This document shows, piece after piece, positions 27,251 through 38,746 of a stretch of DNA of 64,000 nt. A program made the position numbers and the translations under genes. This stretch comes from Pelargonium tetragonum (taxonomy: Eukaryota > Streptophyta > Magnoliopsida > Geraniales > Geraniaceae). The DNA is taken from contig JAYMTL010000017.1 in the NCBI GenBank assembly GCA_036897445.1, positions 1 to 64,000 of the forward strand, in the 5' to 3' direction. The notes under the pieces are model-generated. The model saw only the letters and a list, made by a program, of their open reading frames with translations, had not been told where the DNA came from and ran no database searches. Numbering within the stretch: position 1 is the first letter of the stretch; each line of letters opens with the position of its first letter.

Positions 27251-27380
27251 TTTCCAGAAATCAGAACAATGCCTAAGCTAAGAAGAGTTTGATTCAAAGT
27301 CTGGTTAAGAAAGCAATTGGGGGTATAAAGATACAGGCTGAGATGTAGAATTTGGGGGTATAGGTTGTCAAGTCCTAATT

Positions 27381-27432
27381 TGTAAAGTTTCTATAAAAGA
27401 GTAGGACTTTTGTCGAAATCTAAATCTTATCT
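27381..27432 (-). repeat. AGTAGGACTTTTG box, copy 1
   Basis: The 25 bases 27388-27412 are identical to 51028-51052 (core AAAAGAGTAGGACTTTTG). The region continues on the minus strand as GATTTAGATTTCGACAAAAG, which is repeated at about 32285-32304 on the + strand. Diverged copies lie at 32283-32330 (reverse orientation) and 61391-61425. It is the best preserved short repeat in the window. No open frame or promoter is evident beside it. Confidence 0.75.
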
Positions 27433-27511
27433 CATTTTTGTTTTCTTTCAAGCGGATAACAGGGTCAATCTAGTTCGAAGAGTTTTGCTCTACGTTTTAA
27501 AAACGAGGTAT

Positions 27512-27548
27512 AAAAAGGGCTCCCTTACGTGGGGAGCCTTTCTTTTTT
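27512..27548 (+). terminator. Strong hairpin followed by a T-rich run
   Basis: GGCTCCC (27518-27524) pairs perfectly with GGGAGCC (27532-27538) around a seven-base loop, extended by a wobble and further A-T pairs. The right arm runs into TTTCTTTTTT. This is the shape of a rho-independent terminator or, in an organelle, a 3'-end stabilising stem. No coding region is recognised upstream, so it could be a relic or could end an unannotated transcript. The A-run on the left means it could act in the other direction as well. Confidence 0.5.
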
Positions 27549-27747
27549 GACTGCTGTAAAATCCAAGAAACCAGATTGAGCTAATGAAATGCGCCCAGTT
27601 CTAGAAAAAGTCAAAAAGTAAGAGACCCTTCTCTTTATTTCAATTTCATGAAACTACTCTAATATAAAACCCTACAAAATAGATACTTTGATTATAAAGG
27701 AATTCTTTTATTGTAAATTGTATGTAAGAGCTTGATTTTTCTTTATA

Positions 27748-27790
27748 ATAGGGTAGCTGCTTCACGGGACAAGCTGCCAAGGAATGCGGA
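27748..27790 (+). repeat. DREF/VGSQ-type module, copy A
   Basis: GTAGCTGCTTCACGGGACAA matches copy B at 29293 (TTAGCTGCTTCACGAGACAG) and, less closely, copy C at 46982 (TTAGTTGCTGAACGAGACAA). The shared frame reads about VAASRDK. It is followed after 65-75 bases by the DFLVLP-type module, as in copy C. Confidence 0.6.
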
Positions 27791-27849
27791 ACTTAGTAAG
27801 TCAGAGGAGCAGTGATTTCGTTGTCTTTTAGTAATGAAGTCAAATTTGT

Positions 27850-27905
27850 AAATAAAGGAGATAGATTTCCTGGTTTTACCTACTCAGTTTTGGGGATTTG
27901 AAGTC
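27850..27905 (+). repeat. DFLVLP-type module, copy A
   Basis: GATTTCCTGGTTTTACCTA is shared with 47087-47105, both preceded by AATAAGGAGAT and followed by an A/T variation and TGTGGG or TTGGGG. In one frame both read DFLVLP. A weaker copy sits at about 29370 (TTTCCGGTTTTGACCTA). Keeping the same order relative to the DREF module shows that one longer unit was duplicated. Confidence 0.6.
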
Positions 27906-27920
27906 TTAGTAGATTCCAAT

Positions 27921-28045
27921 TCTCATTCTAAAGTCATTTTATTGGGAAGTAGGCCAATAAGAAGGGGAAATAGAAAGTCAGGCCCACTAGCAAAGCAGAT
28001 GTCAAGTTCTTAGGAAATCTATCAAGAAAAGTAAACAGAAGAAGG
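27921..28045 (+). repeat. Repeat module TTCTCATTCTAAAGT, copy A
   Basis: It begins TTCTCATTCTAAAGT, as does 29446-29460, and continues through GGAAGTAGG.CAATAAGAAG. The F copy at 54008-54140 keeps TTCTAAAG.AAAGT, GTAGGTCAAAGGTCAATAAG and, near its end, AGAATAGTAAACAGAA. Similarity is patchy but spans more than 100 bases in each comparison. Frames are interrupted; no product is recognised. Confidence 0.5.
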
Positions 28046-29287
28046 CAGATTTTTTGTTCCTTGTAGCTTAACACTAAAAAGGAGATCTCTGGCGATACAC
28101 GTAATGTACCCTAACTTGAGTCAGTTCTTCTCTTATAGGGTTGACCTTGTTATAAAGGGTAGCCCTCCTTAGAGAGTACTAAAATGAAGTGCTTTTTCAT
28201 ACAATATAATAGATCATACTTTTACGGGACTTTTCTATCTTCTTTTTACTCCAGAGAGTGACTAGGACTGCCTAAGAATTTTGTTTCCTCGTATTATAGG
28301 GAAATTAGTAAGAAAAATTAGGATGGGTATAAATCTTTAGTGGATTCTGGGATTTGCAATTATCAGTAGTATATTAGCATTAGCCTTCTGTAGCTGTGTT
28401 TGAGAGGATAAGGCACCTACCCACCGTCTGATACTGACTCTGCTGACGAGTTACTGACTTCTTTTTCTTCACACTCTTAAGATTCTGTACCTGTATTTTA
28501 CCTGTTTTAGTAGTTTTCTTACTTCTTGTTGCTATACCTGTACAACTTTTCTTTCCGAGATATACCTTTAGCTGTTATTGTACTCTTCTTCTGTTTCTTG
28601 TTATTAAGATGAAGAGAGGAAATAGAGTTATAGGGGGAATATCTATCTGCATAGGGAGGAGCGACTTAGATTATTTATAGTAGTTCTTTATTGTAGTTAG
28701 TGTCTTATTCTTTCTATTGTATCTTTTTCTTGTTATAGTGTACTGTTACGGAAGGGGCTTCCTCTCTTTTTTGCTTCTTTTCTCTCTTATAAGTATAGCG
28801 AATATAGTGAAACCCGGGTCAATTGCTTTCCTTTAAGGGTCTTTCTTTGCTATAGTGTATTGAGAAGGAGGTTTCCTAGGCTTCAGGTTAATAGAGTTCC
28901 GCAGGAAAGGTTAGTAGGAGTCCTTTCTGAAGAAAAGGTACTAAGATAAGATTCTGAGGGAAGTGAAAGCTCATAAAGAAAGTAGTTGGTAGTTTCTAAT
29001 AGGAGCGCTTTTCAATTCAAAGAAGGGTTATAAAGAGTCTCAGAATTTTGGGTTTTGAAGAGCGAACAGTAAGGGCTTTTTGCTTAGGTTTTCGTTTCTT
29101 AAGGAGCCAGATTCAGGGCTAAAGAAAGGTAAGAAATATTGGTAGTAAAGAGGAGCGAGTGCTTCAATTTTCAATTGGGGATATTTGACATTCTAAGATA
29201 GAAAGAGATTCCTTTGATAAAAAATGAGTTTGGAAGGGTAAAGTAAACTGAGAATTTCATTACCTGCTGTCAGTCAGATAATCCTTG

Positions 29288-29335
29288 AGAGGTTAGCTGC
29301 TTCACGAGACAGGGAATGGATTCAAAAGAGTCGGG
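29288..29335 (+). repeat. DREF/VGSQ-type module, copy B
   Basis: It is nearly identical to copy A over the first 20 bases (TTAGCTGCTTCACGAGACAG) and continues GGAATGGATTCAAAAGAG. The frame shared with copies C and E reads about LAASRDREW. A TTTCATTACCTG word just upstream (29254) also occurs at 9752. Confidence 0.55.
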
Positions 29336-29439
29336 TTAGTTGGGATTTTCAATTCTGATAAGTAAATTTCTTTCCGGTTTTGACCTATAAGACATAGTTT
29401 TGTGCGATTAGAACCTTACCTTGAATATTCTGGCTAAAT

Positions 29440-29560
29440 GAAAAAGTTCTCATTCTAAAGTGAATTTGATTCGGAAGGAGGTCAAAAAGAAGATAATAGA
29501 GTCCGTCGTGGGCAAGGCAGAGAAGCCCTTATAGGTTTCTAGCTCTAAAGAAAGTCGAGT
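29440..29560 (+). repeat. Repeat module TTCTCATTCTAAAGT, copy B
   Basis: It is the counterpart of 27921-28045. The spacing from the DREF-type module upstream is similar (about 150-170 bases), so copies A and B are two versions of the same longer unit about 1.5 kb apart, in the same orientation. Confidence 0.5.
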
Positions 29561-31289
29561 AAGAAACAAGTGTGACGGTAGATAATAAAGTATATAAATT
29601 CAAAAATGATACAGGAAAAAAAGGACTCTAAAGGGGTCCAAATAGGGTGCCACTGAGTATCTAAACTGCGGACAATTGGGATTCTAGATCTAAACTTTTG
29701 TATGATCCGATTAAATCCGTGTACCCTTTTCTGGAAGTTTTTATTGAAAGTACGGATTTTCCAGGTTTCTCTTAGTTAGTAAGGGTTGAGGGTAGGCTTT
29801 TTTTCTACAAGCAATTTCTAAGGATTAATAAGGAAGTATCCCTTGTTTAAGAGCTCAGAGGTTTATAGTAGGGGAAGCTTGATTTTTTAAAAAGGTATCT
29901 TTTTTACTAGACAAGTTGACAGGGAATCTAGAGAGAATCAGTCAGAGAGGAGTAAGGGAGTCGATTCTGACAGCTGAGACTTAGTAGTCGTTTTAGGATT
30001 TGGAACCTTTTCCTTTTTCTGAATATGTCATAGTTATAGGTCAAAAGTCAGCCCTTTTTTTATGTAAGAAATTGATAAGGAACCCCCTTTTGAATAGGAA
30101 GAGTACGAGCTAAGGTAAGTCGTGGAAAAGGTATCCGTTTGACTAGGTTTACTAGACTTGTGTAGAGCAAGTTCAAGGGAGGACATATGGACATATAAAA
30201 TAGAAAAGCCTGGATATCCGGGGTGTCATAAAACGAATTCAAATTTTACGGTTACAGCGAGGAAGAGTGAACATGAAATGAAGTTTTACTTGACAAGGAG
30301 TCAGATTCTGGGGTCTCGATCGATAAGGAATTTCAGTAGGATCCTTTTTACGAATAATTTGAAGTTTTTGTTTCTCAGTACTTACCTAACGTTTTAGATA
30401 GATAAAACTAGAAGCTTTTATCAGCCTTTGTTTACCGCTAAGAGTTTGATTAATAGATTCTTACAAGGGTATCCTTTGTCTTTTTGTATTTACTTTAAAG
30501 GACATTCCAGTTCCACCAATCCAATAATGAGTATAGGGAAAGAAAAGGTAGGAATTGAAGTATCAAAGTAAAGGGTAGAAATTCGTTTTTACATTTTACA
30601 AGCAATAGAAAGGTTTGATCTTAGATACGCTTCCATCCTATAAACTTTTTTTTCTTATTCTCCTTGCGTTCCAGTGTATATAAGATAGAGGATTCACGGC
30701 TCATCTTTCATATGGGCTTTGGTAGCTCCCGTATGACTCAAAGCGCACGCTCTTTTCGTCACATCTTAAAAAGTCAGTTTCAACTTGCGTTCAGTTGGTT
30801 TCTCTTTTCACTTTGGTCCCGATTTATCAACCTTATTTAGTACTCCATTTGAATTTAGAAACCCTTTTATCGACTCTTTTCTTGTCTCTCTTTTTTGAAT
30901 GCCCTCCTTTTGGAGCTACTTTACAGCTCAGTAGATTCCCTGCTGTTAATGAACTTTATAACTCAAGCTTTTCTATTCCTTCTTATTATTTAGTATTAGA
31001 ATAAAAAGAGAAAGTACCTATCTACCTTATACCTATTAGAAACCCTAGTAGACTCATATAAATAGAACCCCTTAATTCAAATGAATAAGAAGACTTAAGA
31101 AAAGAAAACCATAGAAGACACTAACTAGAACTACAAAATCCCCTATCCCCGGGTTACCTTATTATCTAGGCACTACTCCTTCTACTATAAAAAAGAAGAA
31201 GAGAATCCAGATACATAAGAATGAATAAGAAAGAAAGATAAAACCAATTCAAATCAAGAAGACGAAGACTAAGAAAAAAACAAGCGGTT

Positions 31290-31450
31290 AGGTCAGAATC
31301 AAAGTCAGAAGAAGCAGCTATTGCTTGTGTGTATTCATGTGCCCTCAATGATAAACAATTACATTAATAAAACCTCGGTTGACTCAGTAAGCGAGATACT
31401 ATCAAACACACGCTAGGTTCACACCTTCCTTATTTGATAAGCTTCAGAGT
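31290..31450 (-). repeat. Hairpin/ATACTATC module, copy 1
   Basis: On the + strand it runs GGTCAGAATCAAAG, then a variable part, TTGACTCAGTAAGCGAG and ATACTATC. The copy at 35160-35335 has the same parts in the same order. Read on the minus strand, both copies share the peptide pattern EYxxAxAxxxDFDSDL / EYASANAGFDSDL in one frame. The frame here is open for only about 60 codons. No known protein family is recognised. Confidence 0.55.
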
Positions 31451-31780
31451 GCAAAGAGGAAGATAACCTAGACAAAAGAAAACAAGAAGAGAATCCCTTA
31501 CTCACTTACTAACTAGTGGGCTCTATACTCTATCAATATCTACCTATACCTATAAGTATAAGAAAGAAAAGCCCTTTATAACATACTATACTAAAAGGAA
31601 TCCCCGGTTTCCCCTAAAAGAAATAGGTATAGCTATGACTCCTACTAGATAAGACTGCTGCAGCTTCTTCTACTCCTACCGCTTAGACTATTCCCCTTCT
31701 TCTGCTAAGTCTAATACATAGTCTAGGCCTAGCTCAAATCAAACAAGTAAGACTAAGAAAGAAGAAAATTAGTAAATTGA

Positions 31781-31836
31781 GTAATTCGTAGACTTGAACC
31801 TGCATTCGTCTAAAAAAGAGTTGCTTGAACAATTAC
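31781..31836 (-). other. Short tRNA-like fold, doubtful
   Basis: On the minus strand GTAATT and AATTAC can pair as a six-base acceptor stem, and GCAGGTTCAAGTC resembles a T-arm. The enclosed segment is about 56 bases, too short for a normal D-arm plus anticodon arm. I regard it as a chance fold or a heavily deleted tRNA relic. Confidence 0.12.
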
Positions 31837-32139
31837 AAAAGTTAGATAAAGTTAGATCTAGGCGACTTACGAACTCCCCTTTTCCTTAGTATAGAATCTA
31901 TTTTCATTCAAACATATATCTAAGTGATTCTTTGTTAACTGTATTTTTGGAAGGGATCTTGAGAAGTTTGAGTACTTTGACGTATAAGCGAATCCTACCT
32001 TTTTCAAAACCATAGCAAGCAAAGAAAGAGGCTACTGTAGGAGAGAATTCTGTCTAAATTCTTTCAGAGCTAAGGGCGTCTCCGCGTACTATAATTAGAT
32101 TGTCCCGTTCTGATTGGTGCCGATTGAAGCACTTTTCCG

Positions 32140-32220
32140 GGTAGGGGAATCCTGCTTTTTCGAAACTGGTAAGCTTTTGTTAGCTATAAAAGCCTTGAGG
32201 GCTCTTGCCATAGTCAAAGA
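32140..32220 (-). repeat. EDSPTK-type repeat module, copy 2 (minus)
   Basis: The + strand word GGTAAGCTTTTGTTAGCTA is the near-exact reverse complement of 51239-51257, and similarity extends over about 75 bases (32144-32219 against 51207-51280). This is an inverted repeat pair 19 kb apart. On the coding-like strand it reads ANKSLPV.K..DSPT, the same position in the module where other copies have KDFPVK. Confidence 0.65.
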
Positions 32221-32282
32221 ATAAGGGGTAAGTTTCACGGCATAAAGAGTACTTTTCAGATCCAAATTTATCAAAAAAGGGT

Positions 32283-32330
32283 GGGATTTAGATTTCGACA
32301 AAAGTCCTCGCATTTGTATAGAGACCCCTA
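32283..32330 (+). repeat. AGTAGGACTTTTG box, diverged inverted copy
   Basis: GATTTAGATTTCGACAAAAG is identical to the reverse complement of 27407-27426 and continues TCCT..........TATAGA as in that copy. It sits about 100 bases from the EDSPTK-type module, as does the box at 51.03 kb, so the box and the module belong to one unit. Confidence 0.6.
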
Positions 32331-32859
32331 AGAAATTCAAAATTCTTCTTTCGTATAGCTTTGAAAGTCCTACCCTTTTTCTATCAAACCCACTCCAATT
32401 TGGAAAAACTCTTGAGACTCGGAAACCCCTGAAAGGCTCTTTGTGACCTGACCTGCCTAAAAAGTCAAAAGAAAAAGGGAAAGATCTTTTGAATTGAAAC
32501 CGGCTATACCTTGCGCGGAGAACCTTCGAGTCCCGAGTATCCAACTACCTGAATATACAAACCGGATAGAGAGCAACTACTAAACGAAAGACTTCTCAAT
32601 CAGCCAAACCTAAGAAAAAGTTTAGAGATGAAACAAAGAAGTGACTTTCTAGAATACCCACTACCTGTGGGGTATCGACTCATTACATTTATTCAACCCG
32701 GTTAGCATCAATTTTGATTCTCTCATTCTTGGGTTGCTTCCTAAAACCTAGCTTCCTTCTACAAGATCTTCCAGGGACCTTGCCTCTTCACTTTCGTGAC
32801 TTCGTTTCGCCCTGGAAAGAGAGCCCTGCTCAATAAAAACGAAAAATTCAAGAAGAGTG

Positions 32860-32902
32860 AGATAAGAGACTTTTCAGCAAGGACTTTCCATACAAAATCC
32901 CG
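32860..32902 (+). repeat. KDFPVK-type repeat module, copy 3
   Basis: The core AAGGACTTTCCATACAAAATC is a diverged version of GAAGACTTTCCAGTCAAA and reads KDFPYK in the shared frame. The left half is poorly preserved. Confidence 0.4.
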
Positions 32903-34999
32903 CTTAAGCTTTCTAAATTGCATTACCTTATTTTTAATTAGAAGTACTTAGGAACCTATACACACTAAAAAACCCAATCCTAAGAGTGCTGAGGGCTTTG
33001 CACCTTACATCTTAAAGAAACAAGAACACCTATCTATAAGAAACCTAGTAGCCCATACTTCCATAACTAAAACAAATATAGAACTCTTAACTCTTTTTCA
33101 ATCTAATAAGTAAATAAGAAGGAGACTCATACGTATAATAAAAGATAGGATACTAAAAAGCTAAAGGAACACCCTGTAACTACTAACTACTATAGCTACA
33201 AGAATACAATTAAAGAACTAATACACCAATAAGAATAAAAAAAGAATAAGAAAGACCTCCTAGCTACCCTCAGAATCCTAAAAGTACAGGCATCTCCAAT
33301 AAGACAAAGAGGAACCATACCAACAAGAAGAAAGGGATACAGACTAAGGCTCCGACTACTCGGTATAGCTCATAAGAATAAGAAGTTAGTTCATACAAAA
33401 ACAAGCAAGTCAGTAAAAGAAAAAAGTCAAAATAGGTGGGATTAGTAAGGTATCCATACTCTAGACTCTATAATTCTTATCTAACCTTAAACTTACTAAA
33501 CTTCGCTGCAGTTGGTAACAGGGATTTACTCTCTACTACCCTCGTAAACGATAAACCCATAAAGGGAATCTACAAACCTGTTTGCCTGAGACTTCTAATA
33601 CAAACTGCTACTCTAGTTTAGGGTAACTCCTCTAAAACCCCCTATAAAGTAAACTAGAAAGAAGTCCCCTGACGCTCGAGTTCTATACTCTTTCTTACCG
33701 GACCAAAAAAAGGGTGCGAAGCAAAACAACTAATTCAATTCCCGATCTCTTACTTGTAGCCGACAGATCTTCCTTACCTTGCCTCTTTCAAACGGACTCT
33801 TCTTAGTCCTTCTTCTGAACTAAACCCACTTACTGCGTATCCTATTAGCTACTTCTACGATTCTTCCTCTTCAAACTAACGAGATTAGAAATTGCTTATA
33901 AAAAATCTTACCTTTGATCTATAAACCTATAGCTAACGGAGAGCCTGACATACATATGAAATAAGTAAAGAATGAGAATCCCAAGACCAAGAATAAAGAA
34001 CTTTGTTCAGACTTGGAAAGGGATCTACTGACTTTCCTATTTGACTGCACGACTCACCGACCCTCCAAATCTTTCTACACCCCTCGTTAACTTGTTACTT
34101 GAATCTCCCCTTTTCTATCGGCTAACCCTCTAAAAAACCCTTACTACATAGCTAACTTAGATTGGAAACAAAGGAAACTCCTTTCAGAACAACTCCCCAA
34201 ATCTTAGATTTTAAGAATTTCCTGTCCTGCTTAAAAAAGAAAGATAAATATAAAATAGAAGAGAATTCTACTAAACTTAACAAAAGCTCTATAATATCGA
34301 TTATCATCAGTTAGGGTAGTTTGTAGGGTACTACCTGTTTCACCTGAGTATAGCCCTTTCTCATTTGACCCTTGCTTTTTAGGATATAGATTCAGCCCTC
34401 TTGTTTCTTAGTTAGATCCAGAAGTTTATAAATCCCATTCAGTCAGGGAAGCAGGACTAGAAAAACCTACCAAAAGCAAATAGGACAAGAAACCCTTGTT
34501 TCAGTCAAGTCCAGTATAACTCCCCTACTCTTATAGAATCCCGAATCCCAGTGAACTAAACCAAGGAAAGAAATGAAAATATAATAAAGAAAACATTTAG
34601 GCATTCAATAGGATCCTGACACATTCCTATCTAGAAGAGCCTTTTTCTGTAGTTAAGGTATTGAGTAGGGTTGTTGTTTTTTCTATTTGACTGATTTAAG
34701 GCCCTTTCAAATTCTACGGTATCCTTACTTTTGTAGAGAATAAGAGAATAGAGGCACTCCCAATAAGCAAAGTGGAAAACCTTCGAAATAGAGAAATAGA
34801 ATAGAAAAGAAGGAAGACCTTAGAGTTTCTCTTATATTTAGTATATGCAGATTTAGATTATTGTATCCTACCACCCTACTTTACTTACTTGAGAATACCG
34901 GTCAGGCAATACGCCTTCCCCTCCCCTATACCGTAAAGTTCTCCCTTAAAAGTACTAATAACAAACTAAGAATATACGTATGAATACATACACATAAAA

Positions 35000-35340
35000 T
35001 AGAATAAGAAGTACAGTACTAAAACAAACTACCAAATACAAGAACTACAGGCTGCAATAAAACAGGTATAGCTCTAGCAAGGAATACAAAGATATAGAGT
35101 ACAGAAGAATCTAAAGCAACAAGTCTAACCTAACAAGTAAGAATAAGAAAAAGAAGTCAAGTAGGTCAGAATCAAAGCCTGCGTTTGCTGATGCGTATTC
35201 CTGTACACTTTATGCGCTATCATATGCACTGCAACGACCTACTAAACTTGAAGGTTTAGTCGGTAAAAGGGATACTATCATATGCTCATTATGTTCCTAC
35301 CCTCAATAAAAAGCTCCATACTACAAAGAGGGATATCCCC
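35000..35340 (-). repeat. Hairpin/ATACTATC module, copy 2, with purine-rich flank
   Basis: GGTCAGAATCAAAG (35163) and GGGATACTATC (35267) match copy 1 at 31.29-31.40 kb. Between them CCTACTAAAC and GTTTAGTCGG form a ten-base stem with one mismatch around TTGAAG. A third copy, inverted, lies at 48165-48320, where ATAGTAT, CCGACTAAA and AGGTCGT are kept. The flank 35.03-35.16 kb is a purine-rich tract with ATACAAAGATATAGAG-like words. Confidence 0.6.
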
Positions 35341-36734
35341 ACTAGAATAATAAAAGAACAACCTACCTACCCTTCCTATCTCTTATAAACCTAGTCTACC
35401 TGTTAGACTATCTTCCATACCTATTAGTATTAGCCCTCTTAAAAGTATAGCCGTACCGGTAAAACTTCCCCTACTATTGCTTCTCTTCCTTCCCTAACTC
35501 CTAATCAAATACAGAGTACGAAATCAAGAATACAAAAGCTAACAAAAGAAAGTCCATTGCAAGAAGAAGTCAAAATAATACAAAAACTCAAAACTGGCTC
35601 GAGCACCCTTTTTCATTAAAAATCTTTCTTCAGCCTTTGCCCTTTGCTAGGCCCTTCGAAACCAGCTACTTAAGAAAGTGCTGAGGAACCAACCTCGTTT
35701 ACTTATTTTATAGAAAAAAGAATTTCTTTCTTCCCTATAGCAAGAGAAGAGACTCCTTCTTATTAAACCCCTAAGTTTAGATCTCCTTTTAGTATAACAG
35801 GGCCTTGCTTTACCCCTTATTGCAAATCCCTGCCTTCTAGTTTATAGCTCAAAACTCAGGAACAAAGAAGATCTTACTGACTTCTATAGCTTTTCAAATT
35901 CTTATACATACAAGGTTTCTTAAAGGCTTGAAGACCCTCTATCTTAGGACTTTCAATCTTAAACTACCGTAAAACTTACAGAGCTCTCTAACTATAGTAA
36001 AACCCTATTAAAGCAAGTAAATAAGAAAACAATCTTGTCCCCTAATTTATAGATAGATTTGGGAGCCGAGGAAGACACAATAAAAGCAACTACTTAAAAG
36101 AAAGAATTCCTGTCAAAGCCCGTAAAAAAAGACTATCAATTTCCACACGAACTCTATCTATAATTTTTAGAATCCCAATTATACCGAGGTACCGACTAAC
36201 CCTTGATTTTACCTATGATCCCAAATTCAGAAAACGAGGAGCCTATAACTACAAATAAATATTAGAGCAACTCCTCAAAGCGAATTATGAATTATCGTCA
36301 AAACCTGTTAAAAAAAAAGGAAGACAAATCCAAGGGGAATCCTATCCGTGTTACTCTCAAGAATGCTTATAATATAAATTATTTACAGTCGAGGTCTTTC
36401 TTAGGGTGCCGGTACCACCGGTTTTGACTACGGTTATACGTTATCTAGAAATTCCTAATTAAATTAATAGAATACAGAATCAGAATAGATAAAAGATTCA
36501 ACCTTTTGTTAGTTAGATTTAGAATAGGAAGGGGACAAAAACCAGAACTCATACTCAAGTGGAAGGCATCCCAATACACTAAAAGGCTCAAGACTACGAA
36601 ACGAGACAGCCATAGAACCCAGTAGTCAAACTAAAGCCTTACTACAAGACTCAACTCAATTTCAATACGAATCAATCCCTTTGATTAAAGAGCTGCTCGA
36701 GAAGTAGAAAGAAAACCGGCAACACAGAAATAGC

Positions 36735-36876
36735 AACGAAGGAATTCCTTTTACTGAGTAGAAGACTTTCCAGTCAAATAAACAAGAAACAAGGAATACA
36801 AATCAAGAGGAACAATGCCCTTGTTATTATCTAGAATGCTCTTTTTATGCTGTTGGTATGCCCTTTCAGTTTCCCT
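36735..36876 (+). repeat. KDFPVK-type module plus TATCTAGA tail, copy 4
   Basis: It contains GTAGAAGACTTTCCAGTCAA followed about 65 bases later by TTATCTAGAATGCTCTTTTT. Copy 5 begins 285 bases downstream with the same two parts and similar spacing. The inverted copy at 49750-49855 also has both parts and the trailing GTACCCCTTCAGGTGTTTCC-like segment on its minus strand. This is the most complete example of the module. Confidence 0.7.
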
Positions 36877-37014
36877 ATCTTACCAAATTAAGGTCAAACA
36901 CATTTAAGGTATCTTTACCTTCTAACTGCTTACTCTATCTCGTACATGCAGATAAGAAACTAAACTCCCTCCAATCTTTCATTTGACTATATCCCCCACC
37001 AATAAGCAAAGAAG

Positions 37015-37145
37015 TCTGTACGGGAAAAACCCCTATTTAGAAGACTTTCCCATCGAATATAAGAAAGAAAGAAAACTGATTACGGATCAAATGAAACAAC
37101 GTCATATTGCTATCTAGAGTGCTCTTTTTATGCCCTTGGGTGAGT
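37015..37145 (+). repeat. KDFPVK-type module plus TATCTAGA tail, copy 5
   Basis: TTAGAAGACTTTCCCATCGA and CTATCTAGAGTGCTCTTTTT line up with copy 4 in order and distance. The two copies form a diverged direct repeat of about 130 bases, offset by about 280 bases. Confidence 0.7.
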
Positions 37146-37549
37146 AGGGTTTTTCCCCCATTTCAGGCCCTTTACTGTGTCAAAAAAGACAATTGAGACT
37201 GACTCTCCAAAGGAGGGAAACTCTCTACTTCCTCAAGCTATCCCATGAAGTTTAAACTAGAAACCTATCCATTACCAAGTATACTTTCTAGATACCCAAA
37301 ACCCATATGTACAAGAAACCTGTCTAGTCTATGTACTGCACCTATTCCCTCCTCTTGTCCCTGCTAAGTCTAAGAGTCTAAGAAAATCATACCCGGGGAA
37401 TCCCTAAAGCGAGTGCAGCAAGAGGAAATCTCTATTGAAACTGAACTTCTATTTATCGAGAGTTGGACTGGCCTTAGCTTCACATATTACTCCTTGAGTT
37501 GAGTCCCAAGCATCTTATTAAGACGCCGGTTCTAATCCCCAAAAACTCT

Positions 37550-37640
37550 AGTAACTCAAAAACTTCTACCTTCATACTCGGAAATCAGAAACCTAAAAGA
37601 ACTGCTACACCTTCTTTTGTTTACTTGATAGACCTGACTT
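37550..37640 (+). repeat. STFIL-type module, copy 1
   Basis: AACTTCTACCTTCATACTC, then GAAATCAGAAACC and CTGCTACACCTTCTTTT, match 38757-38830 in order. Length differences between the copies are in multiples of three, and one frame reads TSTFIL..........TATPSF here and SSTFIL.........GAAAPF there. It lies in a 61-codon open frame (37499-37684) that I do not recognise. Confidence 0.5.
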
Positions 37641-38746
37641 GTCTTAGCAACTTGACTTATACGGACTCTACCCTGCGACTCTAGAGCCTCTTCTTATTGA
37701 CCCACTCACTTTACTTTATACTTTAGAACTATAGCTTTGAATGAAAGAAACGGACTCTAATATACAAAGTAAGTTCTAATCGCAAAAACGCTTTTAGGAA
37801 ACTACTTATTTTCATATTTGACTTCATACTTCCTCTTACTATACTACACCCTCTAGGCTTAGCCATAACTGGACTCTGGCCTGGTTGAGGATTCAAACAA
37901 ACAATACAAGACCCAAGTGACTATCTAGAATGTCAATAAATTGCAATTGAGGTACCTATTCTCTTTCAGAGCCCTTTACTAATTTTACTAATGTAATGCC
38001 TTTTTAACCCCTTTCTTTAGGCTGAGTACTGAGAAATTCTACCCGCTTTAGCTTAGCCCGGGTTACCCGCTCAACTCTTCTATGCAACCTAATCCAAAAA
38101 TCCAAAAGCTAGGAAATCCGTATCCATGTAAAAACCCTTCAAATCAAAGAAATCCCTCAAACTTCATTCTCGATCTAGTAAAACCTTGGAAGAATTCTTA
38201 CATACATGAAACGAAACCCATAAACTTGTAAACTCTTGACTCCGAATAAGAAACTAGACTTTACCTGACTTTATACCGGTTAGACGAACCCCTTCTCTTT
38301 TAAATGGGAAACGGAACAAAACCCACTTTTACGAATATCCTATCAAACGGGACTCCGGGCTTTAGACGAGAAAGCTAACCTACCTGCCCAGTAAACTGAT
38401 TTACCATCTTACTTAGACTGCCAGTTTTAAAACTAACACAGAGGTAACCTCTCTCCTTGCAATTCAATAGCAACGGCTTACTTTGAAAGAATCTCAAATC
38501 TCAAAGTAGAAACTCGTAAAAAAAGGGTTGACATCTTAAAGAAAGGAATACCAAAACCACTATCTATAAGACTTTTTTACCTGCAGTTTCACTACTGAGT
38601 TAGGGTTCCATTCGACCTATTTAGTTAGAGCCAGGATTTCCTATATCCTTCTTTGCTTTCTTGCCTCTTTCCAGACTTTGAATACCCCTTCACTTCCAGA
38701 CTGAGAGCTAGCCTATAACTCTGTAACAAAACCTCCTCAACACTCT

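Larger units (their letters stand above)
27365..30640. repeat. G/T-rich repeat domain
   Basis: The + strand is clearly richer in G than C. The domain contains the AGTAGGACTTTTG box, a strong hairpin at 27.51 kb, DREF-type modules at 27.75 and 29.29 kb, a DFLVLP-type module at 27.85 kb, and two copies of a module starting TTCTCATTCTAAAGT (27921 and 29446). A pyrimidine-rich tract occupies 28.43-28.85 kb. Two short frames at 30.06-30.40 kb overlap on opposite strands and are unrecognised. No gene is identified. Confidence 0.55.
32095..32544 (-). other. Longest open frame in the window (149 codons), doubtful gene
   Basis: The product is basic, rich in Lys, Arg, Ser and Phe, without a signal peptide, clear membrane segment or known motif. 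Its C-terminal part contains ANKSLPV...DSPT. The same peptide (LANKSLPVFKIEDSPTK) appears on the + strand at 51.24-51.29 kb, and a weaker version (GNKSLLLMKDFPVKK) at the end of the 45161-45496 frame. It therefore lies inside the dispersed repeat family and may be a decayed piece of an original coding unit. By length alone, one such frame in 64 kb of this composition is only mildly unexpected. Confidence 0.2.

Noticed and set aside
28430-28800. Hydrophobic peptides (such as IPLAVIVLFFCFLL) in pyrimidine-rich tracts, suggesting a membrane protein
   Set aside because: Pyrimidine-rich DNA encodes Phe, Leu, Ser and Val whatever its origin; stops interrupt every frame and related tracts do not keep a frame.
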